From: Microbacterium imperiale
Lineage (GTDB): Bacteria; Actinomycetota; Actinomycetes; Actinomycetales; Microbacteriaceae
Assembly: GCF_017876655.1 (NCBI RefSeq)
Contig: NZ_JAGIOK010000001.1
Coordinates: 2,294,001-2,358,000, forward strand
Reading direction: 5' to 3'
Length of the DNA: 64,000 nucleotides
The position numbers were made by a program, and so were the translations under genes. This document shows, piece after piece, positions 37,344 to 45,025 of this stretch (the stretch's first letter is position 1; every line of letters starts with the position of its first letter). The notes beneath the pieces are model-generated. The model was given only the letters and a program-made list of their open reading frames with translations, was not told where the DNA came from and ran no database searches.

Positions 37344-38234
37344 TCAGCCGTCGATGCCGACCGACCGCGACAGGCGCGCCCGCTCGTCGCCCGAGAGCTC
37401 GAGGTCGGCGGCACGCGCGCTGTCGATGATCGACTCGGCGCGGCGGGCGCCGGGAATCGGGATGACGGTGTCGCCGAGGCCCAGCTCCCACGCGAGCACG
37501 ACCTGCTGCGGGCTCACGTCGTGGGCGCGGGCGACCTCGCCGAAGACGGCGAACCGGTCGCCGACGGCCCGCGCCGCACCGCCGGTGCCGCCCAGCGGGC
37601 TCCAGGGCAGGAAGGCGATGCCGTGGTCGGCGCAGTACCGCAGCTCGTCGTAGCTGCCGGGGTGGCGCGGCGAGAACTCGTTCTGCACGCTCGCAAGGCC
37701 GCCGTCGCCGAGGATCTGCTGCGCGATCTCGATCTCTTCGACGCTCGCGTTCGATATGCCGACGGCGCGGACCTTGCCCTCGTCCTGCAGTGTCTTGAAG
37801 CTCTCGATGACGTCGCCGTAGACCAGCCAGCGGTCGGGGCGGTGGTACTGGTACAGGTCGATCACGTCGACGCGCAGCGCGCGCAGCGAGGCTTCGACGG
37901 CGCGACGCAGGTAGTCGAGCGAGCCGTCGCGGCCCCACTTCTCGCCCTCGCTACGGGTGATGCCGCCCTTGGTCGCCACGACGATCTGCGACCGGTCGCC
38001 GCCCCACGTCGCGAGGGCTTCGGCGATGATCTCCTCGTTGTGGCCCATCGAGTCCCAGCTGGGAGCGTAGATGTCGGCGGTGTCGAGCAGGGTGACGCCG
38101 GCGTCGAGCGCCGCGTGGACGGTGGCGACCGCGTCGGCGCGCTCCGGGATCTGCTTGTCGTTGTTCATCGACATCGGCATGCCGCCGAGCCCGATGGCCG
38201 AGACGGTGAATGGTCCGAGGGTGCGCTGCTGCAT
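37344..38234 (-). CDS. Aldo/keto reductase
   Basis: This protein has 296 residues. Start ATG 38234 has GAAGGAG nearby upstream on the coding strand; the same open frame extends far upstream only as an accident of GC-rich DNA. N-terminus RTLGPFTVSAIGLGGMPMS, tetrad residues in DTADIYAP, VATKGG and LYQYHRPD, and the cofactor region PWSPLGG and IPGARRAESI are typical. It resembles the YhdN/general stress AKR group. It is divergent from the aminotransferase homologue. Confidence 0.9.
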   Translation of the reverse strand: MQQRTLGPFTVSAIGLGGMPMSMNNDKQIPERADAVATVHAALDAGVTLLDTADIYAPSWDSMGHNEEIIAEALATWGGDRSQIVVATKGGITRSEGEKWGRDGSLDYLRRAVEASLRALRVDVIDLYQYHRPDRWLVYGDVIESFKTLQDEGKVRAVGISNASVEEIEIAQQILGDGGLASVQNEFSPRHPGSYDELRYCADHGIAFLPWSPLGGTGGAARAVGDRFAVFGEVARAHDVSPQQVVLAWELGLGDTVIPIPGARRAESIIDSARAADLELSGDERARLSRSVGIDG

Positions 38235-38415
38235 GGGTCTCCTTCGACGGTTCTCGGTGATGTGGTTCTCAGCCTTCCAGGCCGGACGCCCGATGGGGAC
38301 GGCCTTGCGCAACGCGGGCGGCGGTGCTCCGGGTATCCGAAGAAGAACCATAGGACCGCGGTGGAACAATGGTCGCTCTCCGCGCCCGACCCGACGACCG
38401 ACCCGGGAGATCCGC

Positions 38416-39558
38416 ATGACGACCGCCGACCACGACCCGCGTTCCGCCACCGATCGGACGATCGAGCAGGATCGCCGGCATCGTGCGGGCCGTACCCCCG
38501 TGCTGCCCGTCGTCGTCGCGACGGGCGAGGGCGCGTGGGTGACCGACATCGACGGCCGGCGATACCTCGACCTGTCGTCGTCCACCGGCGCGCTGACCTT
38601 CGGGCACCGGCATCCGGCCCTCGTCGCGGTCGCCGCCGACCAGCTCACCCGCAGCGCCTTCACGAGCGCGGCCGTCCACGACGACCGGCAGGCCGGCTTC
38701 GCCGCCGCCCTCGCCGAGCTGGCGGGAGGCGACTCGGTGCTGTCGGTCGATTCGGGCGACGAGGCGATGGATGTCGCGCTGCGGGCTGCCGCCGCGCGGG
38801 CGCAGCGCGACGCCGCACCCGCGTCGGTCGTCGTGGCCGCCGGCTCGCACGAGCCACTCGTCGCATCGGGCGCCCGCACCGTGCCCTTCGGCGATGCCGG
38901 GGCGCTCGCCGACGCCCTCGACGACGCGACCGCCGCGGTCGTGCTCGAGCCGGTGCAGGCGGGCGCGGGCGTCGTCGCCGCACCCGCCGGGTACCTCGCC
39001 GCGGCGCGCGAACTGTGCGCGGAGCGCGGCGTGACGCTGATCGTCGACGAGACGCGCTCGGGCCTCGGCCGCTCGGGCTCGACCTTCGCGATGGGTCCGG
39101 GCGACGGCGTCCCCGACATCCGGTTGCTCGGGCCCGCCCTCGGCGGCGGCATCGTTCCGAGCGCCGCCGTGGTCGGCACGCGGGAGCTCTTGCGGGACGT
39201 CTCGGCAACGGCATCCGGTTCCGCGCTCGCCGCGGCGATCGGGCAGCGGGTCGTCGAGATGCTCGGCACGGGGGAGATCCAGACGCGGGCGGCGGCCCTC
39301 GCCGAGCACCTCCGCGGACGCCTCGACGCCCTGCCCGGCACCGGCGTGACCGCTGTGCGGACGGCGGGGGTGTGGGCCGGCGTCGACATCGATCCCGCGG
39401 TGGGCAGCGCTACCGACATCGCCCGGCGACTCGTGGCTCGGGGCGTGCTCGTCGAGTCGGTGGGGCCGGCGACGATCGTGCTCTCGCCGCCGCTGGTCAT
39501 CCGTGCGACCGAGCTCGATTGGGCGATCGAGCAGCTGCGGGTCGTGCTCGCGAGCTGA
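38416..39558 (+). CDS. Class III aminotransferase homologue lacking the catalytic lysine
   Basis: This protein has 380 residues, related to ornithine and acetylornithine aminotransferases. Visible blocks: VTDIDGRRYLDLSSSTGALTFGHRHP, SVDSGDEAMDVALRAA (cofactor phosphate region, normally SGTEAxExAIK), VVLEPVQAGAGVV, IVDETRSGLGRSG (pyridine-N Asp) and LLGPALGGGIVPSAAVVG. The last normally reads GKALGGG, where Lys forms the PLP Schiff base; here codon 240 is CCC, Pro. Reading frame is otherwise open, without stops or shifts. It may be a decaying paralogue, a protein with a new role, or use PLP without a lysine. GGGAGA ribosome site precedes the ATG. Confidence 0.82.
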   Translation: MTTADHDPRSATDRTIEQDRRHRAGRTPVLPVVVATGEGAWVTDIDGRRYLDLSSSTGALTFGHRHPALVAVAADQLTRSAFTSAAVHDDRQAGFAAALAELAGGDSVLSVDSGDEAMDVALRAAAARAQRDAAPASVVVAAGSHEPLVASGARTVPFGDAGALADALDDATAAVVLEPVQAGAGVVAAPAGYLAAARELCAERGVTLIVDETRSGLGRSGSTFAMGPGDGVPDIRLLGPALGGGIVPSAAVVGTRELLRDVSATASGSALAAAIGQRVVEMLGTGEIQTRAAALAEHLRGRLDALPGTGVTAVRTAGVWAGVDIDPAVGSATDIARRLVARGVLVESVGPATIVLSPPLVIRATELDWAIEQLRVVLAS

Positions 39559-39628
39559 GCCGATGTAGCGCACAGGCGCTGCCACGTCGACACGACGCCG
39601 GGAAACATCGCCGCAACACGGCCGCGAT

Positions 39629-39634
39629 TAGGCT
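39629..39634 (+). promoter_or_regulatory. -10 box of the ATP-grasp operon (leaderless)
   Basis: TAGGCT with a 7-base spacer to ATG 39642. Confidence 0.55.
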
Positions 39635-39641
39635 CGCACCC

Positions 39642-41306
39642 ATGGGTGACCTGTTCGACGGCTACGGCTCGACGCTGACGCCGCGCAAGACCGTGTCGGG
39701 CGTTCCGCCGTTCGACGAGATGTTCGAGGTCTCGGGCACCCTGCCGGCTCCCGGCAGCTCCCGAGCGGCGTACCGCGAGCTGTACCAGGCCCTCGCGCAG
39801 ATGACGCAGGAGGAGCTGCGCGGACGCACCGAGTCGCTCGCCAGCTCGTACCTCGCGCAGGGCGTCACCTTCGACTTCGCCGGTGAGGAGCGCCCCTTCC
39901 CGCTGGACGCCGTTCCCCGCGTGATCGACTACGACGAGTGGTCGCACGTCGAGTCCGGCGTGAAGCAGCGCGTGCGTGCGCTCGAGGCCTTCCTCGACGA
40001 CGCGTACGGGCACCAGTTCTGCGTGCGCGACGGCGTGCTGCCGGCGAAGCTCATCGCCTCGTCGCAGTACTACTACCGGCAGGCCGCCGGCATCCGCTCG
40101 GCCAACGGCGTGCGGATCCAGGTGTCGGGCATCGACCTCATCCGCGACGAGCACGGCGAGATGCGAGTGCTCGAAGACAACGTGCGCGTCCCCTCGGGCG
40201 TGAGCTACGTGATCTCGAACCGCCGCGTCATGGCGCAGACCCTGCCCGAGCTGTTCGTCTCGATGCGGGTCCGACCCGTCGGCGACTACCCGAACAAGCT
40301 CCTCCAGGCCCTGCGCGCCTCCGCGCCCCCCGGAGTGGACGACCCCAACGTCGTCGTCCTCACCCCGGGCGTCTACAACTCCGCGTACTTCGAGCACACG
40401 CTGCTCGCGCGACTCATGGGCGTCGAGCTCGTCGAGGGCCGCGACCTGGTGTGCTCGGGCGGCAAGGTCTTCATGCGGACGACGCGCGGCCCGCAGCGCG
40501 TGGACGTGATCTACCGCCGGGTCGACGACGACTTCCTCGATCCGCTGCAGTTCCGCGCCGACTCGATGCTGGGCGCGCCGGGGCTCATGCTCGCAGCGCG
40601 CCTGGGCAACGTCACGATCGCCAACGCGGTGGGCAACGGCGTCGCCGACGACAAGCTGCTGTACACCTACGTCCCCGACCTCATCCGCTACTACCTCGCC
40701 GAGGAGCCCATCCTCAAGAACGTCGACACCTGGCGCCTGGAGGACCCGGACGCGCTCGAAGAGGTGCTCGACCGCCTCGACGAGCTCGTCGTGAAGCCGG
40801 TCGACGGATCGGGCGGCAAGGGGCTCGTCGTGGGACCGGATGCCTCGCCCGCCGAGCTCGAGCAGCTGCGCCGCAAGCTCCTCGCCGACCCGCGCGGCTG
40901 GATCGCGCAGCCGGTCGTCATGCTGTCGACGATCCCCACGCTCGTCGAGGACGGTATGCGCCCCCGCCACGCCGACCTGCGGCCGTTCGCCGTCAACAAC
41001 GGCGACGAGGTGTGGGTGCTGCCGGGCGGCCTCACGCGCGTCGCGCTGCCGGAAGGCCAGCTCGTGGTCAACTCGAGCCAGGGCGGGGGCTCCAAAGACA
41101 CGTGGGTCGTCGGCGGCGACGCGCCGCGCACGGTCGAGTACAGCCAGGGCAACCTCGCCGGACTCGTCGCCGACCAGGCGTCGACCCAGGCGATCCCCAT
41201 CGTCTACGACGCGCAGGCCGAGCCCGCGCATTCGCCGCAGGATCACGCCGGCGGCCTCAGTGAGCAGCAGGAGCAGCAGCAGCAGACCGGGGGCGCGACG
41301 TGCTGA
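39642..41306 (+). CDS. Circularly permuted ATP-grasp protein (DUF404/DUF407)
   Basis: This protein has 554 residues. The family is predicted to form amide bonds with ATP. Visible landmarks: FPLDAVPRVIDYDEW, QYYYRQAAGI, DLIRDEHGEMRVLEDNVRVPSGVSY, PGVYNSAYFEHTLLARLMGVELVEGRDL, VVKPVDGSGGKGLVVG (nucleotide-binding Lys) and DLRPFAVN. The C-terminal 20 residues are oddly Gln-rich (EQQEQQQQTGGATC). It overlaps the alpha-E gene by 7 bases, and a transglutaminase follows. This trio is widespread in bacteria and is thought to make or modify a peptide, but no product is established. Confidence 0.93.
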   Translation: MGDLFDGYGSTLTPRKTVSGVPPFDEMFEVSGTLPAPGSSRAAYRELYQALAQMTQEELRGRTESLASSYLAQGVTFDFAGEERPFPLDAVPRVIDYDEWSHVESGVKQRVRALEAFLDDAYGHQFCVRDGVLPAKLIASSQYYYRQAAGIRSANGVRIQVSGIDLIRDEHGEMRVLEDNVRVPSGVSYVISNRRVMAQTLPELFVSMRVRPVGDYPNKLLQALRASAPPGVDDPNVVVLTPGVYNSAYFEHTLLARLMGVELVEGRDLVCSGGKVFMRTTRGPQRVDVIYRRVDDDFLDPLQFRADSMLGAPGLMLAARLGNVTIANAVGNGVADDKLLYTYVPDLIRYYLAEEPILKNVDTWRLEDPDALEEVLDRLDELVVKPVDGSGGKGLVVGPDASPAELEQLRRKLLADPRGWIAQPVVMLSTIPTLVEDGMRPRHADLRPFAVNNGDEVWVLPGGLTRVALPEGQLVVNSSQGGGSKDTWVVGGDAPRTVEYSQGNLAGLVADQASTQAIPIVYDAQAEPAHSPQDHAGGLSEQQEQQQQTGGATC

Positions 41307-42232
41307 GCCGCATCGCCGAGAGCCTCTTCTGGATCGGCCGCTACATCGAGCGCAGCGACGGCACCGCGCGCATCCTCGACGTCCACCTGCAGCTGCTGCT
41401 CGAAGACCCCTGGATCGACGAAGACACGGCGTGCCGGTCGCTGCTATCGGTCATGGGGTCGTTCCCGCCCGAGGGACTCGACTCCGTCACCCGCCAGGAC
41501 GTGCTGACCCGCCTCGCCGTCGACCGCACCAACCCGTCGAGCATCGCCTACTCGCTGCAGTCGGCTCGCGAGAACGCCCGCCGTGCGCGCGAGATCGTCT
41601 CGACCGAACTGTGGGAGACCCTCAACACGACCTATTCCCGGATGCCGCGACGGCTGAACGCCGAGAAGGTGCACGAGTTCTTCCGCTGGGTGCGCGAGCG
41701 CGCGGCGCTCGCCGTCGGCGTCACCGACTCGTCGACCAGCCGGGACGAGGCGTGGCAGTTCTTCACCCTCGGGCGCTCCATCGAGCGCACCGACATGACC
41801 GCGCGGCTGCTGGCGACCCGGTCGCTGACGGAGGAGTCGGGGCCGTCGTGGACGACGATCCTGCGCTCCTGCGGAGCGTACGAGGCGTACCTGCGCACCT
41901 ACCGCGGCATGCCCAGCGCCCACAAAGCGGCCGAGTTCCTGCTGCTCGACCGGCTCTTCCCCCGCTCGATCATCCACTCGATCCAGCGCGCCGAGGAATG
42001 CATGAGCGCGATCGACCCCGTCGCCGACCGCGTCGGTCACTCCAACGCGGTGCTGCGGGCCCTCGGGCGCATCCGCAACGACCTCGAGTACCGCCCGCTC
42101 GGCGAGATCCTCTCGGAGCTGCCCGAGCACATGGACAACGTGCAGAAGGTGACGCGTGAGGCCTCCGAGGCGATCCGCGGCCGCTTCTTCCCCACGGCGG
42201 CGGAGCCGAACTGGATCGGAGAGACCTCGTGA
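41300..42232 (+). CDS. Alpha-E domain protein (DUF403)
   Basis: This protein has 310 residues and is all-helical by composition. Family signatures: LSRIAESLFWIGRYIERSDGTARILD at the start, SLQSARENARRAREIVSTELWETLN and FFTLGRSIERTDMTARLL, a second copy of the N-terminal helix pattern. It has no known catalytic motif. It always travels with the ATP-grasp and transglutaminase genes and may be their scaffold or partner (inference). GTG start at 41300 within the end of the previous gene; overlaps the next by 4 bases. Confidence 0.92.
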   Translation: MLSRIAESLFWIGRYIERSDGTARILDVHLQLLLEDPWIDEDTACRSLLSVMGSFPPEGLDSVTRQDVLTRLAVDRTNPSSIAYSLQSARENARRAREIVSTELWETLNTTYSRMPRRLNAEKVHEFFRWVRERAALAVGVTDSSTSRDEAWQFFTLGRSIERTDMTARLLATRSLTEESGPSWTTILRSCGAYEAYLRTYRGMPSAHKAAEFLLLDRLFPRSIIHSIQRAEECMSAIDPVADRVGHSNAVLRALGRIRNDLEYRPLGEILSELPEHMDNVQKVTREASEAIRGRFFPTAAEPNWIGETS

Positions 42233-43074
42233 AGCGACTACGCATCGAGCACGCGACCGGATTCACCTATCCCGGGGACGTCGCCGCGTCGTACAACGAG
42301 GCGCGGATGCTGCCGAGCTCGACCGACAGTCAGTTCGTGCTGAGCTCGCAGCTCGACATCGACCCGACCACGGCCGTGAACCACTACGTCGACTACTTCG
42401 GCACGCGCGTCGCCGCTTTCGACGTGCTCGCTGCGCACCGGTCGCTGTCGATCACGGCCCGGTCGCTCGTCGAGGTGCGCCCCCGCCCGATCGAGCACCG
42501 ATCGTTCTCGTGGGACGAGCTCGCGGCCGAGTCCGAGCGCTCCATTCACACGGTCGAGCAGCTCGGTCAGACGCCGCGCACCGCTCCGCACCCCGAAGTC
42601 GCCCAGCTCGCCCGTGAGATCGCCGACGCGCACGGTGAGCCGGGTCCGGCGGCGCACGCCATCGCTGTGGCGATCGGTGACGCGGTGGAGTACATGCCCG
42701 GCGTGACCGGGGTGCACTCGACGGCGTCCGAAGCGTGGCCGGCACGTCAGGGCGTGTGTCAGGACATCGCGCACATCACCCTCGGGGCCCTGCGGAGCGT
42801 CGGCATCCCGGCCCGGTACGTGTCGGGGTATCTGCATCCGGATCCCGAGGCCGCCGTCGGCGTGCCGGTGACGGGCGAGTCGCACGCGTGGATCGAGTGG
42901 TTCGCGGGCGACTGGCAGGGCTTCGACCCCACGAACAACATCGAGATCAGCGACCGCCACGTGCTCGTGGGTCGCGGCCGCGACTACAACGACGTGCCTC
43001 CGCTGCGCGGAGTCTTCGCCGGGCCGTACAAGAGCGCACTGCACGTCGCCGTCACGATCACTCGCGAGGCGTAG
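42229..43074 (+). CDS. Transglutaminase-like cysteine peptidase family protein
   Basis: This protein has 281 residues. The N-terminal bacterial transglutaminase-like domain (about 1-90) is followed by the catalytic core with Cys177 (ARQGVCQDIAH), His219 (ESHAWIEW) and Asp233 (GFDPTNN), a complete triad. No signal peptide, so it acts in the cytoplasm. Bacterial members are mostly proteases or amidases rather than true crosslinkers. It is the last gene of the ATP-grasp operon. Confidence 0.93.
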   Translation: MKRLRIEHATGFTYPGDVAASYNEARMLPSSTDSQFVLSSQLDIDPTTAVNHYVDYFGTRVAAFDVLAAHRSLSITARSLVEVRPRPIEHRSFSWDELAAESERSIHTVEQLGQTPRTAPHPEVAQLAREIADAHGEPGPAAHAIAVAIGDAVEYMPGVTGVHSTASEAWPARQGVCQDIAHITLGALRSVGIPARYVSGYLHPDPEAAVGVPVTGESHAWIEWFAGDWQGFDPTNNIEISDRHVLVGRGRDYNDVPPLRGVFAGPYKSALHVAVTITREA

Positions 43075-43096
43075 CCCCGCGACGCGATCGGCGCAA

Positions 43097-43130
43097 GAAC
43101 GGCCGGCCCCCGCGAGGGAACCGGCCGTTC
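43097..43130. terminator. Terminator after the transglutaminase gene
   Basis: A 10-bp perfect stem (43097-43106 with 43121-43130) lies between convergent genes, 22 bases after the stop. Confidence 0.8.
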
Positions 43131-43142
43131 TCGAGGCGCCTC

Positions 43143-43322
43143 TCAGGCGGGCGGATCGCCCGGTTCGAGGGTCTTCAGCATGTCCTCTTCGGCGGCGTTG
43201 TCGGCGGTGAGCTCGTCCTCGGTCGTCGTGTCGCCGCCCGTCGGAGCGTCGTCGGTGATGGACTGCTCGGCGCTCGTGTCGTCGTCGTGCCGGTCGCCGG
43301 TGGGGGTGTCGTGGCTGCTCAT
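43143..43322 (-). CDS. Small acidic, disordered protein
   Basis: This protein has 59 residues and is unrecognised. It is rich in Asp, Glu and Thr (GDRHDDDTSAEQS, GGDTTTEDELTADNAAEEDM), with no Cys, Trp or hydrophobic core, so it is probably unstructured. A TAACGT box 7 bases upstream supports the ATG at 43322. Similar short acidic proteins are common beside actinobacterial genes, but I know of no function. Confidence 0.6.
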   Translation of the reverse strand: MSSHDTPTGDRHDDDTSAEQSITDDAPTGGDTTTEDELTADNAAEEDMLKTLEPGDPPA

Positions 43323-43494
43323 GGACGCGACGTTACGCTCGCGCACCCGGGCCGCGGCACCCCTTGACACCCTCGACGCACGCGGTGCCGATACGCGCGT
43401 CGGACCCGCGAGGCCGATGACAACTCGACGTCGCGCCGACGCCCCATGCGCACCGCCGGTCCGACGAACGTCTCGCCGCAAGATCGCGCGGGCC
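43323..43494. other. Gap between the acidic protein and rhaB
   Basis: The gap of 172 bases holds the TAACGT -10 box of the acidic protein (43330-43335, minus strand). A TTGACA at about 43363 on the plus strand has no matching -10 box or downstream gene. Nothing else is seen. Confidence 0.5.
43330..43335 (-). promoter_or_regulatory. -10 box for the small acidic protein (leaderless)
   Basis: TAACGT on the minus strand, 7-base spacer to ATG 43322. Confidence 0.45.
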
Positions 43495-44919
43495 CTATGC
43501 GCCGGCGCGGGGCTCGTAACGGCGGGGCTCGTGGGTGCGGGCGACGAGGTCGCGCAGCGACTCGAGTGAGCCCGACACGAAACCCGCAGCGCGGGCCTGC
43601 ACGAGCACGTTGCCCAGCGCCGTCGCCTCGACCGGTCCGGCCAGCACCGGCATGCCCGAGCGGTAGGCCGTGCGCTGGCAGAGCAGCTCGTTCAACGCGC
43701 CGCCACCGACGATGTGGATCGTGCGGACGTCGACGCGACCGAGGCGCGCCGCGGTCGCGACGGCGTCGGCGAAGGCCTGCGCGAGGGACTCGACGATCGA
43801 GCGCGTGTACTCCGCGCGGGTGCGGGGCGCCGCGAGATCGTGCTCGGCGCACCATGCGTCGATGCGCGGGGTCATGTCTCCGGGCGCCAGGAACCGCGGG
43901 TCGTTGACGTCGAACACGACGCCCTCGGCCTCGCGCGCGGCATCCAGCAGCGTCGGCAGGTCGATGCGGTGACCCTCGCGGCGCTCCCATTGACGCACCG
44001 CTTCGCTCAGCACCCACAGGCCCATGACGTTGTGCAGCAGCCGCACCCGTCCGTCAACGCCGCCCTCGTTGGTGAAGTTCGCCTCGAGCGCGGCCCGGGT
44101 GAGCACGAGGTGGTCGACCTCGACACCGACCAGGCCCCACGTGCCGCACGAGATGTACGCGGCGGCGTCAGCCTGCATCGGCACCGCCACCACCGCGGAG
44201 GCCGTGTCGTGCGACCCGACCGCCGTCACCGGGGTGCCTGCCGCAGCGTCGATCGAGGCGGCGACGTCCGCGCGCAGCGGCGCCAGCGTCTCGCCCGGGG
44301 CGATGAGCGGAGGGAGGATGCCGCGGGGCAGACCCAGCGCCGAGACGAGACCGTCGTCCCACGCCGCTTGCAGCACGCGGAGCAGTCCCGTCGTCGAGGC
44401 GTTGGTCTGCTCGGCGCGAGCCACGCCGGTGAGCCAGTAGCCGATGAGATCGGGCACGAGCAGGGCCGTGTCGGCGAACGCGAGCACCTCCGGGTCCTCG
44501 GCGGCGAGCTGGTACAGCGAGTTGAACGGCAGGAACTGCAGCCCGTTGCGCTCGAACAGCTCGGCGTGGGGGAATCGCGCATGCACCGTCTCGACGCCGC
44601 GCGCCGTCCGCTCGTCGCGATAGTGGAAGGGCTCGCCCAGCAAGCGTCCGCGACGCAGCAGGCCGTAGTCCACGGCCCACGAGTCGACGCCGATCGAGGC
44701 GATCTCGGGGGTCGACCGGAAGGCCTCGCGCAACCCTCCCAGTACCGAGCCGTACATGCCCACGAGGTTCCAGTGCAGGCCATCGCCCGCGTGGACCGGA
44801 TCGTTGGCGAATCGCGCGACCGTCTCGGTCTCGAGGGTGTCGGCCCCCACATACCCGACGATGACGCGCCCGCTCGTGGCCCCGAGGTCGACGGCCGCCA
44901 CATTCCCTGACGCGCTCAC
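43495..44919 (-). CDS. rhaB: L-rhamnulokinase (FGGY family)
   Basis: This protein has 474 residues. It phosphorylates L-rhamnulose at C1. FGGY landmarks: VAAVDLGATSGRVIVG (ATP site), GVDSWAVDYGLL, FHYRDERT, VGSHDTASAV (catalytic Asp) and HIVGGGALNELLCQ. GGAAGG lies 9 bases before GTG 44919; an in-frame ATG at 44928 directly after GGAAGG is the alternative. It is the last gene of the rhamnose operon, 106 bases behind the aldolase with a hairpin between. Confidence 0.95.
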   Translation of the reverse strand: MSASGNVAAVDLGATSGRVIVGYVGADTLETETVARFANDPVHAGDGLHWNLVGMYGSVLGGLREAFRSTPEIASIGVDSWAVDYGLLRRGRLLGEPFHYRDERTARGVETVHARFPHAELFERNGLQFLPFNSLYQLAAEDPEVLAFADTALLVPDLIGYWLTGVARAEQTNASTTGLLRVLQAAWDDGLVSALGLPRGILPPLIAPGETLAPLRADVAASIDAAAGTPVTAVGSHDTASAVVAVPMQADAAAYISCGTWGLVGVEVDHLVLTRAALEANFTNEGGVDGRVRLLHNVMGLWVLSEAVRQWERREGHRIDLPTLLDAAREAEGVVFDVNDPRFLAPGDMTPRIDAWCAEHDLAAPRTRAEYTRSIVESLAQAFADAVATAARLGRVDVRTIHIVGGGALNELLCQRTAYRSGMPVLAGPVEATALGNVLVQARAAGFVSGSLESLRDLVARTHEPRRYEPRAGA

Positions 44920-44952
44920 GCGCGGCATCCTTCCCGCGAGTGCACGGCCTGT

Positions 44953-44998
44953 CGCCGAGTGCACGACTTCGGAGCGTGCGGATGCCGTGCACTCGGCG
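44953..44998. repeat. Inverted repeat in the rhaB leader
   Basis: Two 13-base arms (44953-44965 and 44986-44998) pair perfectly around a 20-base loop. A third GAGTGCACGG-like copy lies at 44938. Within an operon it may act as an mRNA processing or stabilising hairpin. Confidence 0.6.
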
Positions 44999-45025
44999 CG
45001 AAGCCGTGCATTCGAGTGCCTGCCC

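Noticed and set aside
36168..39641. Upstream extension of the ATP-grasp reading frame across copA, the reductase and the aminotransferase homologue
   Set aside because: The extension is meaningless Arg-rich sequence. A -10 box and the conserved N-terminus place the start at 39642.
38235..41246. Upstream extension of the second aldo/keto reductase frame through the aminotransferase and ATP-grasp genes
   Set aside because: The family N-terminus and a GAAGGAG ribosome site fix the start at 38234.
43363..43400. TTGACA promoter on the plus strand
   Set aside because: No -10 box at the right distance and no plus-strand gene follows; the next gene is the end of rhaB on the minus strand.
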